Below, piece by piece: positions 1 through 11,969 of a stretch of 64,000 bases of DNA; position 1 is the stretch's first letter; every line of letters begins with the position of its first letter. The position numbers were made by a program, and so were the translations under genes. The stretch spans positions 1,054,001 through 1,118,000 of the forward strand of contig NHNY01000001.1 in assembly GCA_002786065.1 (NCBI GenBank), written 5' to 3'. Source of the DNA: Microcyclospora pomicola. Taxonomy: Eukaryota > Ascomycota > Dothideomycetes > Capnodiales. The notes beneath the pieces are model-generated. The model had not been told where the DNA came from, ran no database searches, and saw only the letters and a list, made by a program, of their open reading frames with translations.

Positions 1-3000
1 AGGTGGTGGGCCGCCCGAAAAGCCAGGCATGGGCGGTGGCGGAGGGGCACCTGATTGTGGGAGCGGAGGAGGTGGTGGTGCGCCGCTGGAGGGCATCGGC
101 GGCGGAGCAGGAGGAGGAGGGGCGAAGGCGGGAGGCGCCGGCGAGCCTGGCCCGGCAGATCGTGGGCTGTCCATGGCGGAGAGTGGGCGCGGCGGGGCCA
201 TGGTGCCGAAGAGGATGGAGGCGAGCTGCTTGGCGCTTCCGCCTTGAGGGGCGTCGTCATCGTCATCTTCGTCAGAGGAGTCGACTACCGACCAGTCGTC
301 ATCGTCCGTCGAGGGCTTGCCGCGTGTGCGAGCTGAGGCTGGGGCGGGATCTGGAAGGGCTTGTTGCTTGTTGACATCTTGCTGGGTCAGACTGTGGAAG
401 GGGTTGGTGCTCTTCTTTTCGGCGTCTGCTGGCAATGTGGGAGGACTGGGTGCGGCGGCGGTGGATTGTCCCATACTCTTGAAGAAGGGGTTCTTGGACT
501 CGCCGAGCGGACTAGTGATGGACGCTGACCGGGAGAGCTCAGCTGTCGGAGGGCTTGTGATGGTGGGAAGCGCTGGTGCACTCGGCGGCAACGGTGGTGC
601 GGACGGCGGAGCGCTTGGCAATTCCACACTTTGAGTTGGCGTGTGAAATGAGGTACGTCCTTCATCATCACTAGAGTCGGAATCGTCATCGTCCATACTC
701 TCGAGCTGCAGCCTGAGCTGTCTCTCACGCTCCTTGGCGGCGTCGATCTCTTCTCTCTGCTTGAGCAGGCGAGCTTCCTTTTCTTGGGCATCCTTCTTTG
801 CAGCCTCTTTGCGTTTCTTCTCTTCCGACTTCTTGAGTTTGCCGGCTTTCACTTGCTCTTCAAGAGCTCGCAATGAAGCCTGCGCCTCTTCCTGCTGCTG
901 TTGCAGCTCACGCTCTTGGCGAGCTTCTTCGTCCCTATTATCAAGGTCAGTATAGCTCATTGAACAATCTTGTCGAGATATCACATACTCCATAGCCTTG
1001 GTCTCACCAGCCAAAGCTTGCTGCTGCTCTTGCAGTGCCTCCTCCCTAATCTGTACCGATGCACGCTTCGCTTCAGCGTGTCCTTGATCGATCTGTGACG
1101 AGCTTTCGCCACGACGGGGCGCCGGGGGCTTAGGTTTGGACTTGGAGCTCGCAGGGGATGGCGGAGCCACACTTTCACCTTGGAGACGTGCTTGTCTCTC
1201 TTGCTCGCGACGAGCATCTTCCTCCTCAGCTTGTCGGAGCTTATCTTCGCGCTCCTTGCGTTCGCGTTCCATCCTCTGCGAGGCTGTCTCTGCTCCTCCT
1301 TTAGACCCTGGGGCCTTCAGACCAAGAGCGGCGAGACGTTCTGCCATGCGCTGCTCGGCCTGTTGCTTGATAAATGCCGCCCTCTCCTCTGCGGTCTTGT
1401 ACGAAGAATAAGAAGATCCTCCGCTAGTCTGAGGCGTAGAAGCAGCAGGAGCGCGACTCGAACCAGGGCTGTCAGTGCGTGAGATAGGGGTATTTGTCCG
1501 ACTGTCATCGTCTCGTGCCGCGCTTCGCGCCTGAGGTCGAGTCTGGTCTTCGTTTCGAATCCGGGCCGACCTCGAGCTGCGCTGCAGGTCGAAGATGAAG
1601 TCTTTCACCTCGTCTTCAACACCAAGACCATCCTCCCAGCGTCTACGCTCGTGCTCATCACTTGCGCTTTCTCCGCCCTCCTTCAAACCTGACTCCAACC
1701 CTTTGCTGAACTCCGTAACACTTTCTTCGACGTCACGCACCATAGCCTCGTTGTCTTCTCTCTCACGGTTTACTCTTTTACTTTCTTCCTCCATGCGCCG
1801 TGACGCCGAGCCGTCGTCGGCAGGAGGGGCTTTCTTGCCCGAGAGTGCTGCAGATCGCTGTTGCATCATAGCTCTAGCTCTCGCTTTGAGGCGATCGCTT
1901 TCCGTGACAGCACCTCCAGGTCCCGTCCCCACGATAGGAGCGGAAGTACCTGGGTTAGCTTTGGCATCCTTAAGCCGGAACAATTCCAGTTGAGCATCAG
2001 AGATCGCTCTCTCACATCGTCGCACATGGCTAGCAAGCTCAGGCAGTCGATCCTGGAACCCACGTAGTTGACGCTGCAACGACCGACGCTCGGCGTCAGA
2101 ATCGCCAGTCTTGAACGCACTGTTCGGATGCGAGTCTATGTCTTCTTGAATACGACGAACCCGGCGGAACAGTTCTTCGCTCTCCTTTCTGTCTTTCCGG
2201 TCAAGAGCATCTTCCTGTTCCACTTTACCCTCATCTTCAAAGTCCATCGCGTCAAGTAATACTTGCTTCTCGCGGATCGTCTTTCGTAGTTGCTCGATGC
2301 TGAGATCATCGGCATTCGTGCTGCTCTGATCGCTCATAGCAGGGCTTGGGCTTCGTCCTTCATCACGAATACGACGTCTCGCGGACGACCGATACCCAAC
2401 GTCCTCATCGTTGTTCTTGAACACAGTAGCATCCTTTCGGTTTCCAGCTCCATTCGCGCCGTTACCGCGGAAGGAGTGAGATTTCAGGTAGCTGACTCCA
2501 GTCCTCTGCGGCTGCAAGAAAGCCCCTGTAGACTTGCGCTCTTGCGCATCCTGGCTGAGTAAGCTTTTCATCGTTCCAATACTGTCATTAAGGTTACGCG
2601 TCGACGGAGGAATGAGCTCTGCTGGAAGTTGATTCGGCACCGGATAGCCGTTCAGACGTCGGTAAATCAAATGCATCGCCACGGCGAACTCGTCAAGGTT
2701 CAGACGACCTTTGTTGTGCGGATCACTGAGTGTCCAGATGCGCTCCAGCTCAGGCTTGTCGAGGCCTGATTGGCTGAAGATCTCGATAGCTTGATTGCCA
2801 GTGATGAAACCTTTGCTAAAACCATCCCATGCCTTGAACATGTCATCGTAGATTTTCTTCTCGTCTTTCGTTACTGCCCAAGGAACAGTCGCGTTTCCTC
2901 GAAGGCCTTGTGCGGAAAAGCCCTGTTCTCTTCCTTGCTGAGGCATCATCTGTGACTGAAGTGCTTGGAGGTTAGGTAGACCAGATGCAGGGGCATTCAC

Positions 3001-4155
3001 AAGACCCCATTGCCCTGGCCTACCTGTTGGTTGAGCATTCAATGGCGCTGCCATTGGAAATCCAGTCTGTTGTGGAGACAGTCCTTGGCTCTGGTTGAAG
3101 CCAGTCGGCATGGGTGGCATTGGTGGTCGTGGGCCGTTGTAGCCTGTTGCTTGAGGCATACCACCTGGAAAGCCTGTTTGCTGTGGAAGCATCCCTGTCG
3201 GCTGAGGCTGTTGATAGCCAGTCGCCTGGGGGACCTGAAAGCCAGTGGGCTGCGCTGTGAGTGCAGACAACAGCTGCTGGTTAGATGGGTTCTGAGCTTG
3301 CGGCTGTTGGATCTTGGGCGGCTCGCTGAAATTAGGGGCATTGCTTGATGGCAGCTGCTGAGCACTGTCGTCCGCTACGCCGAATGAGATGATGTCCACC
3401 ATGCTCGAGACTTCATTGCGTACCCTCTCCGGCAAAATATCGGGCAATGGCTTATTCGTCAGCCTGAGATTGCACAGATACATCGCCAATGCGAATTCGG
3501 GAAACAGCAATTGGCCTGACTTTGTGGTATCTGACAACGTCCACACCTGGGCCAAGCTATCGCCATCCAATTTACTCCTCAGCAGCAGATCCTTGGCCTG
3601 CTCTCCACTCAGCGCTTGTGTTCCTCCTGTCGCGCTCTTGAACAGCTGCTCGAACTTCTCCTGATCTTGCGCCGTAATGAAACTGAGTCGGATGCTGGGG
3701 ATCCTGCTGCCACTATTTGCCATCCGTTGTTGTCGCGCTGTAGGCGCAGAGGCCCCTCGGAACGAATTGGCCATATCGGAACTAGTCATTCCGGTAGGCT
3801 GGGGTCGCTGGACTTGTGGTGGTGGAGGAATCGCGCTCTGCTGCGGTTGAGGTTGCGGAGCTTGTGGTTGTGGTTGGAAGCCGGTAGGTTGCGGTATTTG
3901 GAATCCGCCGTACTGAGGCCCTTGCTGGAATTGGCTCTGCTGTGCCGGGTATCCAGTCGCCTGTGGCTGAACGGCCCCGGTAGGGTATCCAGTGTACTGA
4001 TTCTGCAAAGGAGCCTGTCCATAGCCGGTCGGTTGCGCGCCAAAGGCCTGACCTTGGAAAGATGGTTGCTGCTGCTGCTGCTGCTGGCCATATTGTGGCT
4101 GGCCAGTACGTGCGCTATTCGCACCTCCCAGGTATGAATTGGACCCAGAATACAT
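1..4155 (-). CDS. PAN1: PAN1, endocytic actin-regulatory EH-domain scaffold (3' end cut by window edge)
   Basis: Pan1 is the scaffold of the Pan1-Sla1-End3 complex that activates Arp2/3 at endocytic actin patches. The ATG at 4155 opens a Q/P/G-rich head with many PTG motifs. The first EH domain lies at about residues 150-250 and the second at about 420-520; the second has an EF-hand-like loop ([15 protein letters not shown]). Charged coiled-coil segments follow at about 600-730 and 1000-1100. The tail is acidic, then has a WH2-like stretch (KQLASILFG near 220) and proline runs up to base 1, where the gene leaves the window. A 54-nt intron is likely at 935-988 (GTATGT donor, TACTGAC branch, TAG acceptor). 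It is a multiple of three and has no stop, so a retained form would add 18 residues. Several LxxQxTG motifs match the Ark1/Prk1 kinase consensus. Identity is firm from domain order. Confidence 0.93.
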   Translation of the reverse strand, partial: MYSGSNSYLGGANSARTGQPQYGQQQQQQQPSFQGQAFGAQPTGYGQAPLQNQYTGYPTGAVQPQATGYPAQQSQFQQGPQYGGFQIPQPTGFQPQPQAPQPQPQQSAIPPPPQVQRPQPTGMTSSDMANSFRGASAPTARQQRMANSGSRIPSIRLSFITAQDQEKFEQLFKSATGGTQALSGEQAKDLLLRSKLDGDSLAQVWTLSDTTKSGQLLFPEFALAMYLCNLRLTNKPLPDILPERVRNEVSSMVDIISFGVADDSAQQLPSSNAPNFSEPPKIQQPQAQNPSNQQLLSALTAQPTGFQVPQATGYQQPQPTGMLPQQTGFPGGMPQATGYNGPRPPMPPMPTGFNQSQGLSPQQTGFPMAAPLNAQPTGRPGQWGLVNAPASGLPNLQALQSQMMPQQGREQGFSAQGLRGNATVPWAVTKDEKKIYDDMFKAWDGFSKGFITGNQAIEIFSQSGLDKPELERIWTLSDPHNKGRLNLDEFAVAMHLIYRRLNGYPVPNQLPAELIPPSTRNLNDSIGTMKSLLSQDAQERKSTGAFLQPQRTGVSYLKSHSFRGNGANGAGNRKDATVFKNNDEDVGYRSSARRRIRDEGRSPSPAMSDQSSTNADDLSIEQLRKTIREKQVLLDAMDFEDEGKVEQEDALDRKDRKESEELFRRVRRIQEDIDSHPNSAFKTGDSDAERRSLQRQLRGFQDRLPELASHVRRCERAISDAQLELFRLKDAKANPGTSAPIVGTGPGGAVTESDRLKARARAMMQQRSAALSGKKAPPADDGSASRRMEEESKRVNREREDNEAMVRDVEESVTEFSKGLESGLKEGGESASDEHERRRWEDGLGVEDEVKDFIFDLQRSSRSARIRNEDQTRPQARSAARDDDSRTNTPISRTDSPGSSRAPAASTPQTSGGSSYSSYKTAEERAAFIKQQAEQRMAERLAALGLKAPGSKGGAETASQRMERERKEREDKLRQAEEEDARREQERQARLQGESVAPPSPASSKSKPKPPAPRRGESSSQIDQGHAEAKRASVQIREEALQEQQQALAGETKAMEYVISRQDCSMSYTDLDNRDEEARQERELQQQQEEAQASLRALEEQVKAGKLKKSEEKKRKEAAKKDAQEKEARLLKQREEIDAAKERERQLRLQLESMDDDDSDSSDDEGRTSFHTPTQSVELPSAPPSAPPLPPSAPALPTITSPPTAELSRSASITSPLGESKNPFFKSMGQSTAAAPSPPTLPADAEKKSTNPFHSLTQQDVNKQQALPDPAPASARTRGKPSTDDDDWSVVDSSDEDDDDDAPQGGSAKQLASILFGTMAPPRPLSAMDSPRSAGPGSPAPPAFAPPPPAPPPMPSSGAPPPPPLPQSGAPPPPPMPGFSGGPPP
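935..988 (-). other. Predicted 54-nt stopless intron in PAN1
   Basis: Donor GTATGT at 988, branch TACTGAC, acceptor TAATAG ending at 935. The intron keeps frame if retained, so ORF-based annotation would miss it. Confidence 0.75.
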
Positions 4156-4559
4156 GGCGAGGTTGTTCAGACAATGAGGAAACTGGAAAGCATATGCACG
4201 CGCGTCAAGATCAGATGAAGTGAGGGTGCTCGAAGCTCTTCGCCAAGCACAACAGGGCCCGGCTGCAATAGCGTCATGCCCTGGACGTCGGGAACGGGAC
4301 CCCAGAAGTGTCAATTCCGCCCACTTCCGGCCTGCACTACATCTCGAGTTTTATGCTGGGCAACGGCTGGAACCAACACATCAACATTATACTCGCGAGC
4401 ATTTCTTCCTGATGTCTCAATCTATAAGTATCTACTGGATCCGCAAACCACGTCGACCACGCGATGTCCCTGCGTAGTCTTACGTTCAGTCACCAATGAA
4501 GCAGATGATCGTGACGCCTTCTCCTGAGATGGACATTCTTACCAGCCGGAAAGGCTTGC
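4156..4559. other. Upstream region of PAN1, no gene seen
   Basis: It holds the presumed PAN1 promoter and leader, and borders a decayed dehydrogenase gene. No conserved protein or RNA gene was recognised. Confidence 0.5.
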
Positions 4560-5675
4560 TCCAACCTAAGATTGATCATTGGCGAAACAAGTCACAAACA
4601 GCGCAGTCTCGACGTCCTCGTCGCCAGGTTGAGTGGTTTCCTTACTCGAAACATCATTTCGACATTCCTCACGCGCCACCCTGAATGGCGACCAGCCAGC
4701 TTAGACATAGTACCTCCGAGACAAGACTTCCAGAATAGTTTCCAATGTGCGATTACACTCGACATCACATCCATACATAGCGTACAGGAAGTGTTCTCGT
4801 CAGGTTATGTTATGGACATCCTCATATACGGCGCGGGAATTGTGCTTGTAAGGGCATTCCCTGTAGTGAAGAACCCAACTACTGGGAGCGTGTCCAGGCC
4901 AATTACTATGACGGTACCAAGACCATTCTCGATGCCTCTATGGCAGCAGGCTGCGGACGGTTGGTCTGCACATTGCATTTTGCAGCCTTGAATGATGATC
5001 TTGACCACGACTATCACAATACCAGTGGGACCGTGCCAATTGGCCGTGCGACTGCGGCCATGTCCTATCATCGGAGAATGTGATGTCGCCATCATCAACA
5101 TGCTACATGATCTCATTGCAAAGGGCAAGACGTCTTTTGTCGTCAGGGATGGTACCAACATGTACGACCCCATGTACATCGACAATGCTATGGACGCGCA
5201 CATGCTCGCGGCGGAGAACGTTTTCAGCCCTGTGACGGCGGTAGGACAAGCGACGTTCGTTTCGAATGGTGACCGTGATACTTCTGTGATTTGTTGGGCT
5301 CTTTGTATGGGCGCAATCCGGCCACTACCTGGCATACAAGATCTACGTTCCAGCCGGTCTCACTTAGTCTGAAGCATTACTGTTGGAATGGATGATATGG
5401 TTAGCAAGTATGGCGCCGACCACTGATCGGAACAGTGTCTTAGATAGTAACAATAACAAAACGTTCTACGCCAGCAACCACAAGGCAACCGAATTGTTGG
5501 ATTTCATTTCAAGAGTAAGCCTTGCTGAAGGCGTCAGACGAAGCTGTGTGGTACATATCTGCCATGGTAAATTAGTCGGATCTTTGCTCTGACGTTTCCA
5601 GGATTACAAACGAGACTTAGCTGCGCAACTGATTGGTACAAGCTCTCCAGCACCTACACCGCGCCTAAAGAGCTG
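4560..5675 (+). pseudogene. Decayed 3-beta-hydroxysteroid dehydrogenase / Erg26-like gene
   Basis: Fragments in different frames follow the order of an NAD(P)-dependent 3-beta-HSD/isomerase (sterol C-3 dehydrogenase superfamily, short-chain fold). An N-terminal piece at about 4600-4800 resembles the Rossmann entry (SGFLTRNII), but the usual glycine-rich GGxGFLG is lost. Next come YYDGTKTILDA and DDLDHDYHNT at about 4890-5020, then IIGECDVAIINMLHD and GDGTNxYDPMYIDN-like motifs at about 5060-5190. The C-terminal motifs YASNHKATELL and VSLAEGVRRSC lie at about 5470-5550. A final exon (DYKRDLAAQL) appears to follow a preserved intron, with GTACAT near 5551 and TTCCAG near 5602. Stops and frame changes between the pieces, plus the lost cofactor motif, argue for a pseudogene. 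The family call is solid; an exact orthologue cannot be named. No neighbour suggests a sterol cluster. Confidence 0.75.
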
Positions 5676-8137
5676 AAGCGTATTCTACGTTCTGGAGCGT
5701 GAATATCGTACAATCCCTTGTAGTCGTGCAAACGTCGACCACAGATCCCAAATTCCACTGCTTCCAGGTGTCTAGACATCATTAGTGTTCCGGACGGCAT
5801 AGCTGTTGAATTTGCTAACGGCAGTTCTGCACGAATGATCCAATCGAAGATGCTGAAACCGTTTCTTCTCCTCTGCATGTGGCGTCGCAACCACTTGTCG
5901 TTCATCCACGAGCCTAGATCGATCCGTAATACGTGCCCAATAGCTCAACATCCAGCGATGAGGCGCTCGAATGTGACATGGCCAATCGAGATGACTCTTA
6001 GCCCTACGAGAGCTGGTGGCAAAAGACCAGCCGAGCGACAATGAATGAGCAGCATGATTCGCGGTCGGTTCCCTTCAATGTGATTGCCAATGTCCTTACT
6101 GGGCAGGGCTCCAGAACCGCTCTGCACGAGCTCCTAGTGGTCCTTGCATGGTCATTAAGTTTCGAACGTGGCGTACATGATCCTGCCAAAGCAGACATCG
6201 TCTCTCCTGCAATCAAGACTTGACCAATCGAATGTTCAATCTTTGGAGCGGAGCCCACGTCTTGCATATCGCATGAAGGAGGCCATGATCATGCCTTCAT
6301 GGTACATGCATGGCACGGACCTAGGGATTGAATGAAAAGGAGGCACCGATGAATTCGTCCTGACGATGTGGGGACATGGTTCGTCGACATCTCATGCCGT
6401 TCAGCTGGACCAGCATCCGAGCATGATGGAAGGATTGCGCGTTCGTTCCCAAGCACGAGCATGTTCGCTGTGTAAGGGTCTTCTCGAATCGCGATGTCTT
6501 CCTTCGAGACAGATCCGTCCAATAATTCCCCCAGATGATCCGAGGCATGCGTTAGGAGATGACGGGCAGTCCGATAGAGCACCTCGCCGCGGTCGACTCA
6601 TCCAATGGCCAAGAAGAGTGTCGTACATGCTGATCAGACATCCACGATGTGCTGCTGTTGCAGAGCTACCCTGCCCAGCGATTCATGCCCAATGGCCGAG
6701 TCCATGGTTTCAGGCCATGAGGGATGTGCTGTTGCATCGGTGAGGCCGAGCGGATCATGTAGATCGCTGGCGACGAGGGAGAAAGAAAGTGAAAGTCGGT
6801 GTAAGATGAAGGGGAAAGAAGGACGAAGTGGGCGAAGTTCGGACAATGGGATCGGGACGATGTAACGACAGAAGTGAAGTCAAGTGGGGATCGCTCGTGC
6901 CATCACAGCTCGACAAGCATCAAGATCATCGGCGATTTAAGGTAGCAGGTATAGTGTTGTCATTGACCATGGCGCAGCATGGTAGGAAGCTGTCTCATGA
7001 AGTGTATCGCCATTCGCATGTCTACCATGCTGCCATGCAGGTCGTCGGTAGATCGGTAGCGAGTTGTGCGGGTCATGCAAGCTAGATTCGATGGCAGACC
7101 CCGCCAGTCGCCGAGAGATCTTCACTTAGCCTACTGCAGCCGTGTACCAGGTGAACCCCTACCTTGAATAACCAGTGTCATCGATCGATCACACGCAAAG
7201 TCATACTCATCACTGTTGTTTCTCTTGATGGCGGGATGATAATAGCCAGCTGCTCGGTCGAAAACTGGGACACTGCATTCGCTACGCCCCCTCAATACTG
7301 GACGATCGAAGCCGGTGTCGCAGTTTCAGGACATTATTGAGATCGGTAAGTCGAATGATAAATTAGGTCCCTGTCACTGCTTTCGATCCTCGATCATCTT
7401 GTGCCCTTGAAACATGTCGCCGGTTACTCCACTATACTACTGCCGAAGGGGGCTGAGTACATATTTGCTCCTCGTGGCCGTGACTTTTAGCTCGGCTTCG
7501 CTCGCAGGGATGATCTATTGCGCAACGCAGCACGAAATGACAGAAACCGTTGTGTAGCATCCCGTTTGAGCAGTCGCGGCAACCTTAATCCGATGTCGTG
7601 GTCATCGTCTTATGATTTGAGTTCGCATTATGCTTTGCTTTGCCGGGATTGTCTTGCCGCCAGTGCCCGTTCGATGCGCAGCCCAATCATATGTCGGCGC
7701 CTCCGACTTCACCAGATGCACACCATCCAAACCTGACCATTGCTTGCTAATGATGACAATCTCCTGGCGACGAGAATATCTGTAGACGTCTGTTGAGCTC
7801 GTTCTCCATCATGGGTGCACGCTCCAGACTGTGCGCACGGAAGCCGACAACACTGGTGGGTCGTCGGAGCTCGCCGAGACGCGGTCTTTCATGAATTCAT
7901 CCCAAAAGCCGCCCAACGAGAACCTTATGCTCACATATGAAAGCACTACGCATCGGACAATGACCAGACAGGCAACAGCGAATATTCGTCGCAGATCGAC
8001 TGCGTGCAAAACATTAGATAGTCGTATGTATATAGGTCGAACAAGGATCGACAGTGCCAGCACTGTCGACATCCAACCGCGAAAGAGTGCAGTCCCGTGC
8101 GCTTATAACTTGGACAATGCAGAAAGTACATCTGGCT
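5676..8137. other. Gene-poor stretch, no supported gene
   Basis: Only short open frames occur on both strands. Minus-strand frames at about 5650-6580 are slightly longer, but I could not tie them to a family; they may be decayed coding DNA. Plus-strand frames at 7831-8265 lie largely antisense to the end of the transcription-factor gene. No RNA gene or repeat was recognised. Confidence 0.45.
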
Positions 8138-9308
8138 TCATGATCCCACGCCGCCTGTACCTCCGGCTGCGAATCTTCGGGGATCTGGTCTTGGGTGCAC
8201 CTCTCGCGTGGGAAACGCGGCTCGGTCGAAGTACAACCGGGAGCGGTTCGCGTGAGCCACATTGATGTCGATCCAGAGGAGGATACGCTCAATCAGACCG
8301 TCCAGACCGAGAGATGGTAGTCCTCCTCGTAATGTGACCATACGTGTGAGTCCAGTCATATGGGTATTGAAGATTTCGTGGTTGCCGAAGAGGGCTTCAT
8401 ACGTAGCCATCTCAGCCACAGCCACGATGATCTGATCACTTGTTCCTCGAGATGGATGTGTGAGGGCTTGATTGATTTCACGAATCGCCATGCCTCGTAG
8501 GCGGAGGAGGTCGATTGTGTGTGACCGTGCGCCGTGTGTTCCCCCATATTGCGATGCAGCCAGTAGAAGGACGGCGTGAAGCGACGCAGCATCCGTCATG
8601 ATCAGGGGGAACAACCGTCGTCGGAGTATCGCGGTGACGCTGGCTGCGTCGAGGTTCGGTATGTCAACGGCCATGTGGTTCAGGTAATGTTCCTTCAGAC
8701 TATTCAGCCCTATCACACGAGTATCGGACGAATGAAGGGAATGCTTACGATGGTGCGGGGCACATATGGATGCCATGATTCCGGGTATACATCAGCAGGA
8801 TCGATGCGCTGGGTCGGCGCATACGTCGGAGAAGGGGAGGGCGAGGCGGACGATGAATCGGGGCTTCCACGAGATGGGAGCACTAAAGGTGGAGGAACTG
8901 GCTGTACTCTTGACAGATCAGGAGGAAATGTGCGAGCATGCGATATGGCTGGGAATGCGGATGACTGATCCGACGACGCGCTCGCTACTCCCACTCTCCG
9001 AGCGGCCTGTGCAGCATGCTCTCGCTGATGTTGCTGCTTCGTGACATGGCTGCGCACGGTCCGCCGGGCTCGAGACGCCTTGGCGTCGGATGGATGACTG
9101 AAGTTGAGGAACTGAAAGTCGATTTGACCTCTTGCTGCTGGTGTTTCCGCTGGGGATGAGGCTTTGCTACCTTGTGGTGAAGTCAGTCGCTGCGAACATG
9201 CCCGTTACAAGGAGTCAGACTTGACGAACTTTCGCTGGAGGATGGCGACGATGCTCTCCGGTTCCTTCCGCTCGATGATTGTGCGTCTCCCGGTCGTCTG
9301 TCGGCCAT
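8138..9308 (-). CDS. Fungal-specific transcription-factor-domain protein, no Zn cluster seen
   Basis: My three-exon model is 9308-9209, 9170-8749 and 8692-8138, giving about 358 residues. The N-terminus is Ser/Arg-rich (MADRRPGDAQ). The stretch DFQFLNFSHPSDA followed by RSHVTKQQHQREHA is the usual opening of a family of fungal proteins with a C-terminal Fungal_trans-like domain. The middle is Pro/Ser-rich. The last exon (LLLAASQYGG, LRGMAIREINQAL, MVTLRGGLPSLG) is typical of the regulatory domain. The 56-nt intron (donor GTAAGC at 8748, acceptor CTGAAG at 8693) keeps phase. The 38-nt first intron (9171-9208) is short and less sure. The protein ends soon after the domain, so it is shorter than many relatives and may have lost its tail. 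Target genes are unknown. Confidence 0.65.
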
Positions 9309-11012
9309 GAATTAGATAGTATGTTGCTTGCAGACTGGATAAAATCGCATTGCTGGAAGTACCCAAAGTTGACGACCGTATGGGCACGTATATATGGGGT
9401 TTGATGATCGATGTACAAGGGGCAATATCGTGAGCAGCACTGTGAGATGTCGCGATGCTAGCTGCGACAATATAGCTATTGCCGTGGTATAGGGTTTTCT
9501 ATTGGAAGGACAGCAGTGGCGAACAGATGCAGGTCGTGAATAAGGGACATCCATTGACTCCAATACTTTGACGCAGGTTTCTGCGGATTCAGATGGAGAG
9601 GTTGATGCGCAGACACTTCAGTGGCTAGAGGGCTCGAGCCACTGTCCGCGACTACGAAGGCGCCTTCCGCTTGAAGAGCATGTCCAGCACCATCATTGGT
9701 CATGTCATTACTCTGTAGCGGGCTGGAGCGGACGAGACCGTCTTCTAGAGTGGACGTTATGCTTCGACGATCAAATGCGTCTGATCGAAGAGCCTATTCT
9801 GCCTGACTACACTCTGCACCAGCAATGCCAGCAGGCGACGTGGAGCACAATTCTGCACTGGATCCGGCATTGGGGATTGGGTGGTGCCGTCTTCCGTTCC
9901 CGGGGCACAACGCGAGGTGACTGGCCATGCTTTCGTCAACATTGCAACCCTTGCAGAGCTGTCGCTGAAAAGGACGTGTTTCATCTTCTGCCAATGGACC
10001 ACCGGTTCAGGACAGATGCCGAGTTCAACAGCCAATGCGCGCTGGGGACGCCATTGGAAAGCCACCCGAGCGGCAGACTCCATGCACAAGCTCTGCCCAG
10101 TGGGGCACTGCACTGTATAGTCTTGGGCGGATTGGGACTTGGGATCCACCCCCGGGCCCATATGTTTGCGATGTTGGGACGTTCACAAGCCGTCCCTGAT
10201 GGAAACCGATCGCTATAGTGCTAAGTACCTGTGTAATGTCTTAGGCTGGTAATGATCAGCAATAGCCCTACAGCCTGCAGGCTCGGATGTACAGCCGGTC
10301 ATATGTAGAGCTAAGCTGCTCGGCGTCGACGAGATCGTCAGGATAGACGGCCAACCGCGTGTCGTACATGACCATTAATGCTCCTGCCGGGCCTTGACGC
10401 GTGGCGATGTGCGGTACATGGCCACTGCAGCTGAGTACAGATGATGCGGCAAGGGCACCTGCATGTATTCGACATGGAGTGCGACAGACGTCGATCTTTG
10501 CGAGTCAACGGCTACAGAAGAACATGTATTCGTGTGGTTAAACCCTCATCAGCATGTCTGGTATCCAGCCTCGGAGGGTATCCATCATGATCGCTATCTT
10601 ATGTGTCGATGCAAGAGGATCTAGATTGGTGCTTGCTCTCAAAACACCATCGGAGATATCTCCAGCGACCCACCCAAGCCAGGTCGCGGAATATGTAAAT
10701 GTATACAGTTGCTCCTGCAGGGTTTCGAGAGTGCCAGTGATGGAGACATAGGTCGAATGTGAAGTCTCCACATGACTGCCTCCGAAGCATTCGGGCTGGG
10801 TCTTGGGTTCAAACTCTCAAAGCCCGAAACATACCTTAAGTGCGAACGCCAAGATCCAGCGGCAGCCGCCAAACTCCGATCTTTTTTATACAAGTCGTCT
10901 CCGGATCCGTGCGGAATTCACCAATCGTCCTGGTGAAGAATGTGTGATTGAGTGATCTAATCATCTCACTCTACCTTGTGTGTTCATCTCAGGTTGCGAA
11001 GCGACAAAGAGC
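9309..11012. other. Gene-poor stretch, no supported gene
   Basis: A 216-codon frame at 9568-10218 starts at TTG, overlaps a 134-codon frame on the other strand, and matches nothing I know, so it is not called. An 8-bp hairpin with arms TTCGGGCT/AGCCCGAA lies near 10783-10820. Confidence 0.4.
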
Positions 11013-11666
11013 ATGGCTGTCTCCCAAGATTGTGGAAGTGATCGTGCCGATGCAGCAGCGCTCTCACACCACAAGCGTCACACCAGCAAAAGTATCAAGT
11101 CCGATCCGTTCTTCAACGTGCCAGGTAACGATGCTGAAACTTCGCCGTCCACTACGAGCACTGGGCAGTCTAGTGAAAGCCACTTGGCCTTCCTTTGGAC
11201 AGACGTATGAATTTCGGTCTCGTGTATGCCTGAATGCTTCCATGCAGCTTACAGTGCACCTCAGCTGTTGTACACTCCCCTTAACCTCATCGCCATTGTC
11301 CTCTCGCTGTTCATCGTAGACCGACAGCAACGGCAATATCGGGCCTCGCAACACGGACCCGGTGCGAGTTTCTTCTCGAGATGGTCCTGGCAAGGACCTG
11401 AGCCATATCGAGAGCACAGCAGCTCATCGGCCCAGCACGATGGTGCCAGTCACAACACTAGACCTAACTCTGGTACCCTGAGTCGAAGCGCTTCGTTTCA
11501 TGGCTGGTACACACGGAAGAAGCACCGAGCAATGGCTAGACTTGAGATAGGTGATGCGTTCGAGATGCGTCGTCACGTCCTCGCTTCCCTGCTAGTCATT
11601 ACGGCGTTCAGTATTTTCTTTCTTACTTATGCGTTGAGATGGTTGTATCGTATGCTATTTGGGTAG
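11013..11666 (+). CDS. Possible tail-anchored membrane protein, unknown function
   Basis: A two-exon model (11013-11204 and 11328-11666) gives about 176 residues in consistent phase. The intron would be 123 nt, with donor GTATGA and acceptor CGACAG, longer than most in the window. The product is Ser/Arg-rich and hydrophilic until residue 145, then ends in one hydrophobic segment (LASLLVITAFSIFFLTYAL) flanked by basic residues and followed by only a few residues. That is the layout of a C-terminally anchored protein of ER or mitochondrial outer membrane. Exon 2 alone is open from 11226, so a single-exon form is possible. I recognise no family. It could also be a chance frame with a hydrophobic end. 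Confidence 0.35.
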
Positions 11667-11969
11667 ATAATAGACGAATGTGCAGCTCGATGCATAAGAA
11701 GGTGTCGTCTGTATAAAGACGGACGTGATCTGCCTTAGGCTTCGACAACGTACAATGACGGGAACGACAGTCCAGCCAGAGACACATCACGCTGCTAAGG
11801 AGGATCATACAAGTGAGCGCTGTACATCACCTTACAGCTTGAAACATTACATGTACGTGCGCTCGTGGGGACATAACGGACGGGCAAGATACTTTAGCGA
11901 TCTGATGTAGATAGATGAACCTTTGGTAGCACCTTCAACGACGATTGACGGTATTACACTTCACCGTGG
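11667..11969. other. Intergenic, nothing recognised
   Basis: This is the space between two convergent genes. No motif stands out. Confidence 0.4.

Noticed and set aside
4070-4090. CTG run as a microsatellite
   Set aside because: It lies in the PAN1 coding sequence and simply encodes a glutamine stretch.
5654-6582. Minus-strand ORF series after the dehydrogenase remnant, considered as a decayed oxygenase gene
   Set aside because: The resemblance was only to a few residues and could not be extended over neighbouring blocks.
9568-10218. 216-codon plus-strand frame in a gene-poor region
   Set aside because: Begins at TTG, overlaps another long frame on the minus strand, and shows no recognisable motif or splice partner.
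10783-10820. Hairpin around GGTTCAAACTC, first taken for a tRNA B box
   Set aside because: The 8-bp arms enclose the B-box-like word and no acceptor, D or anticodon stem can be drawn.
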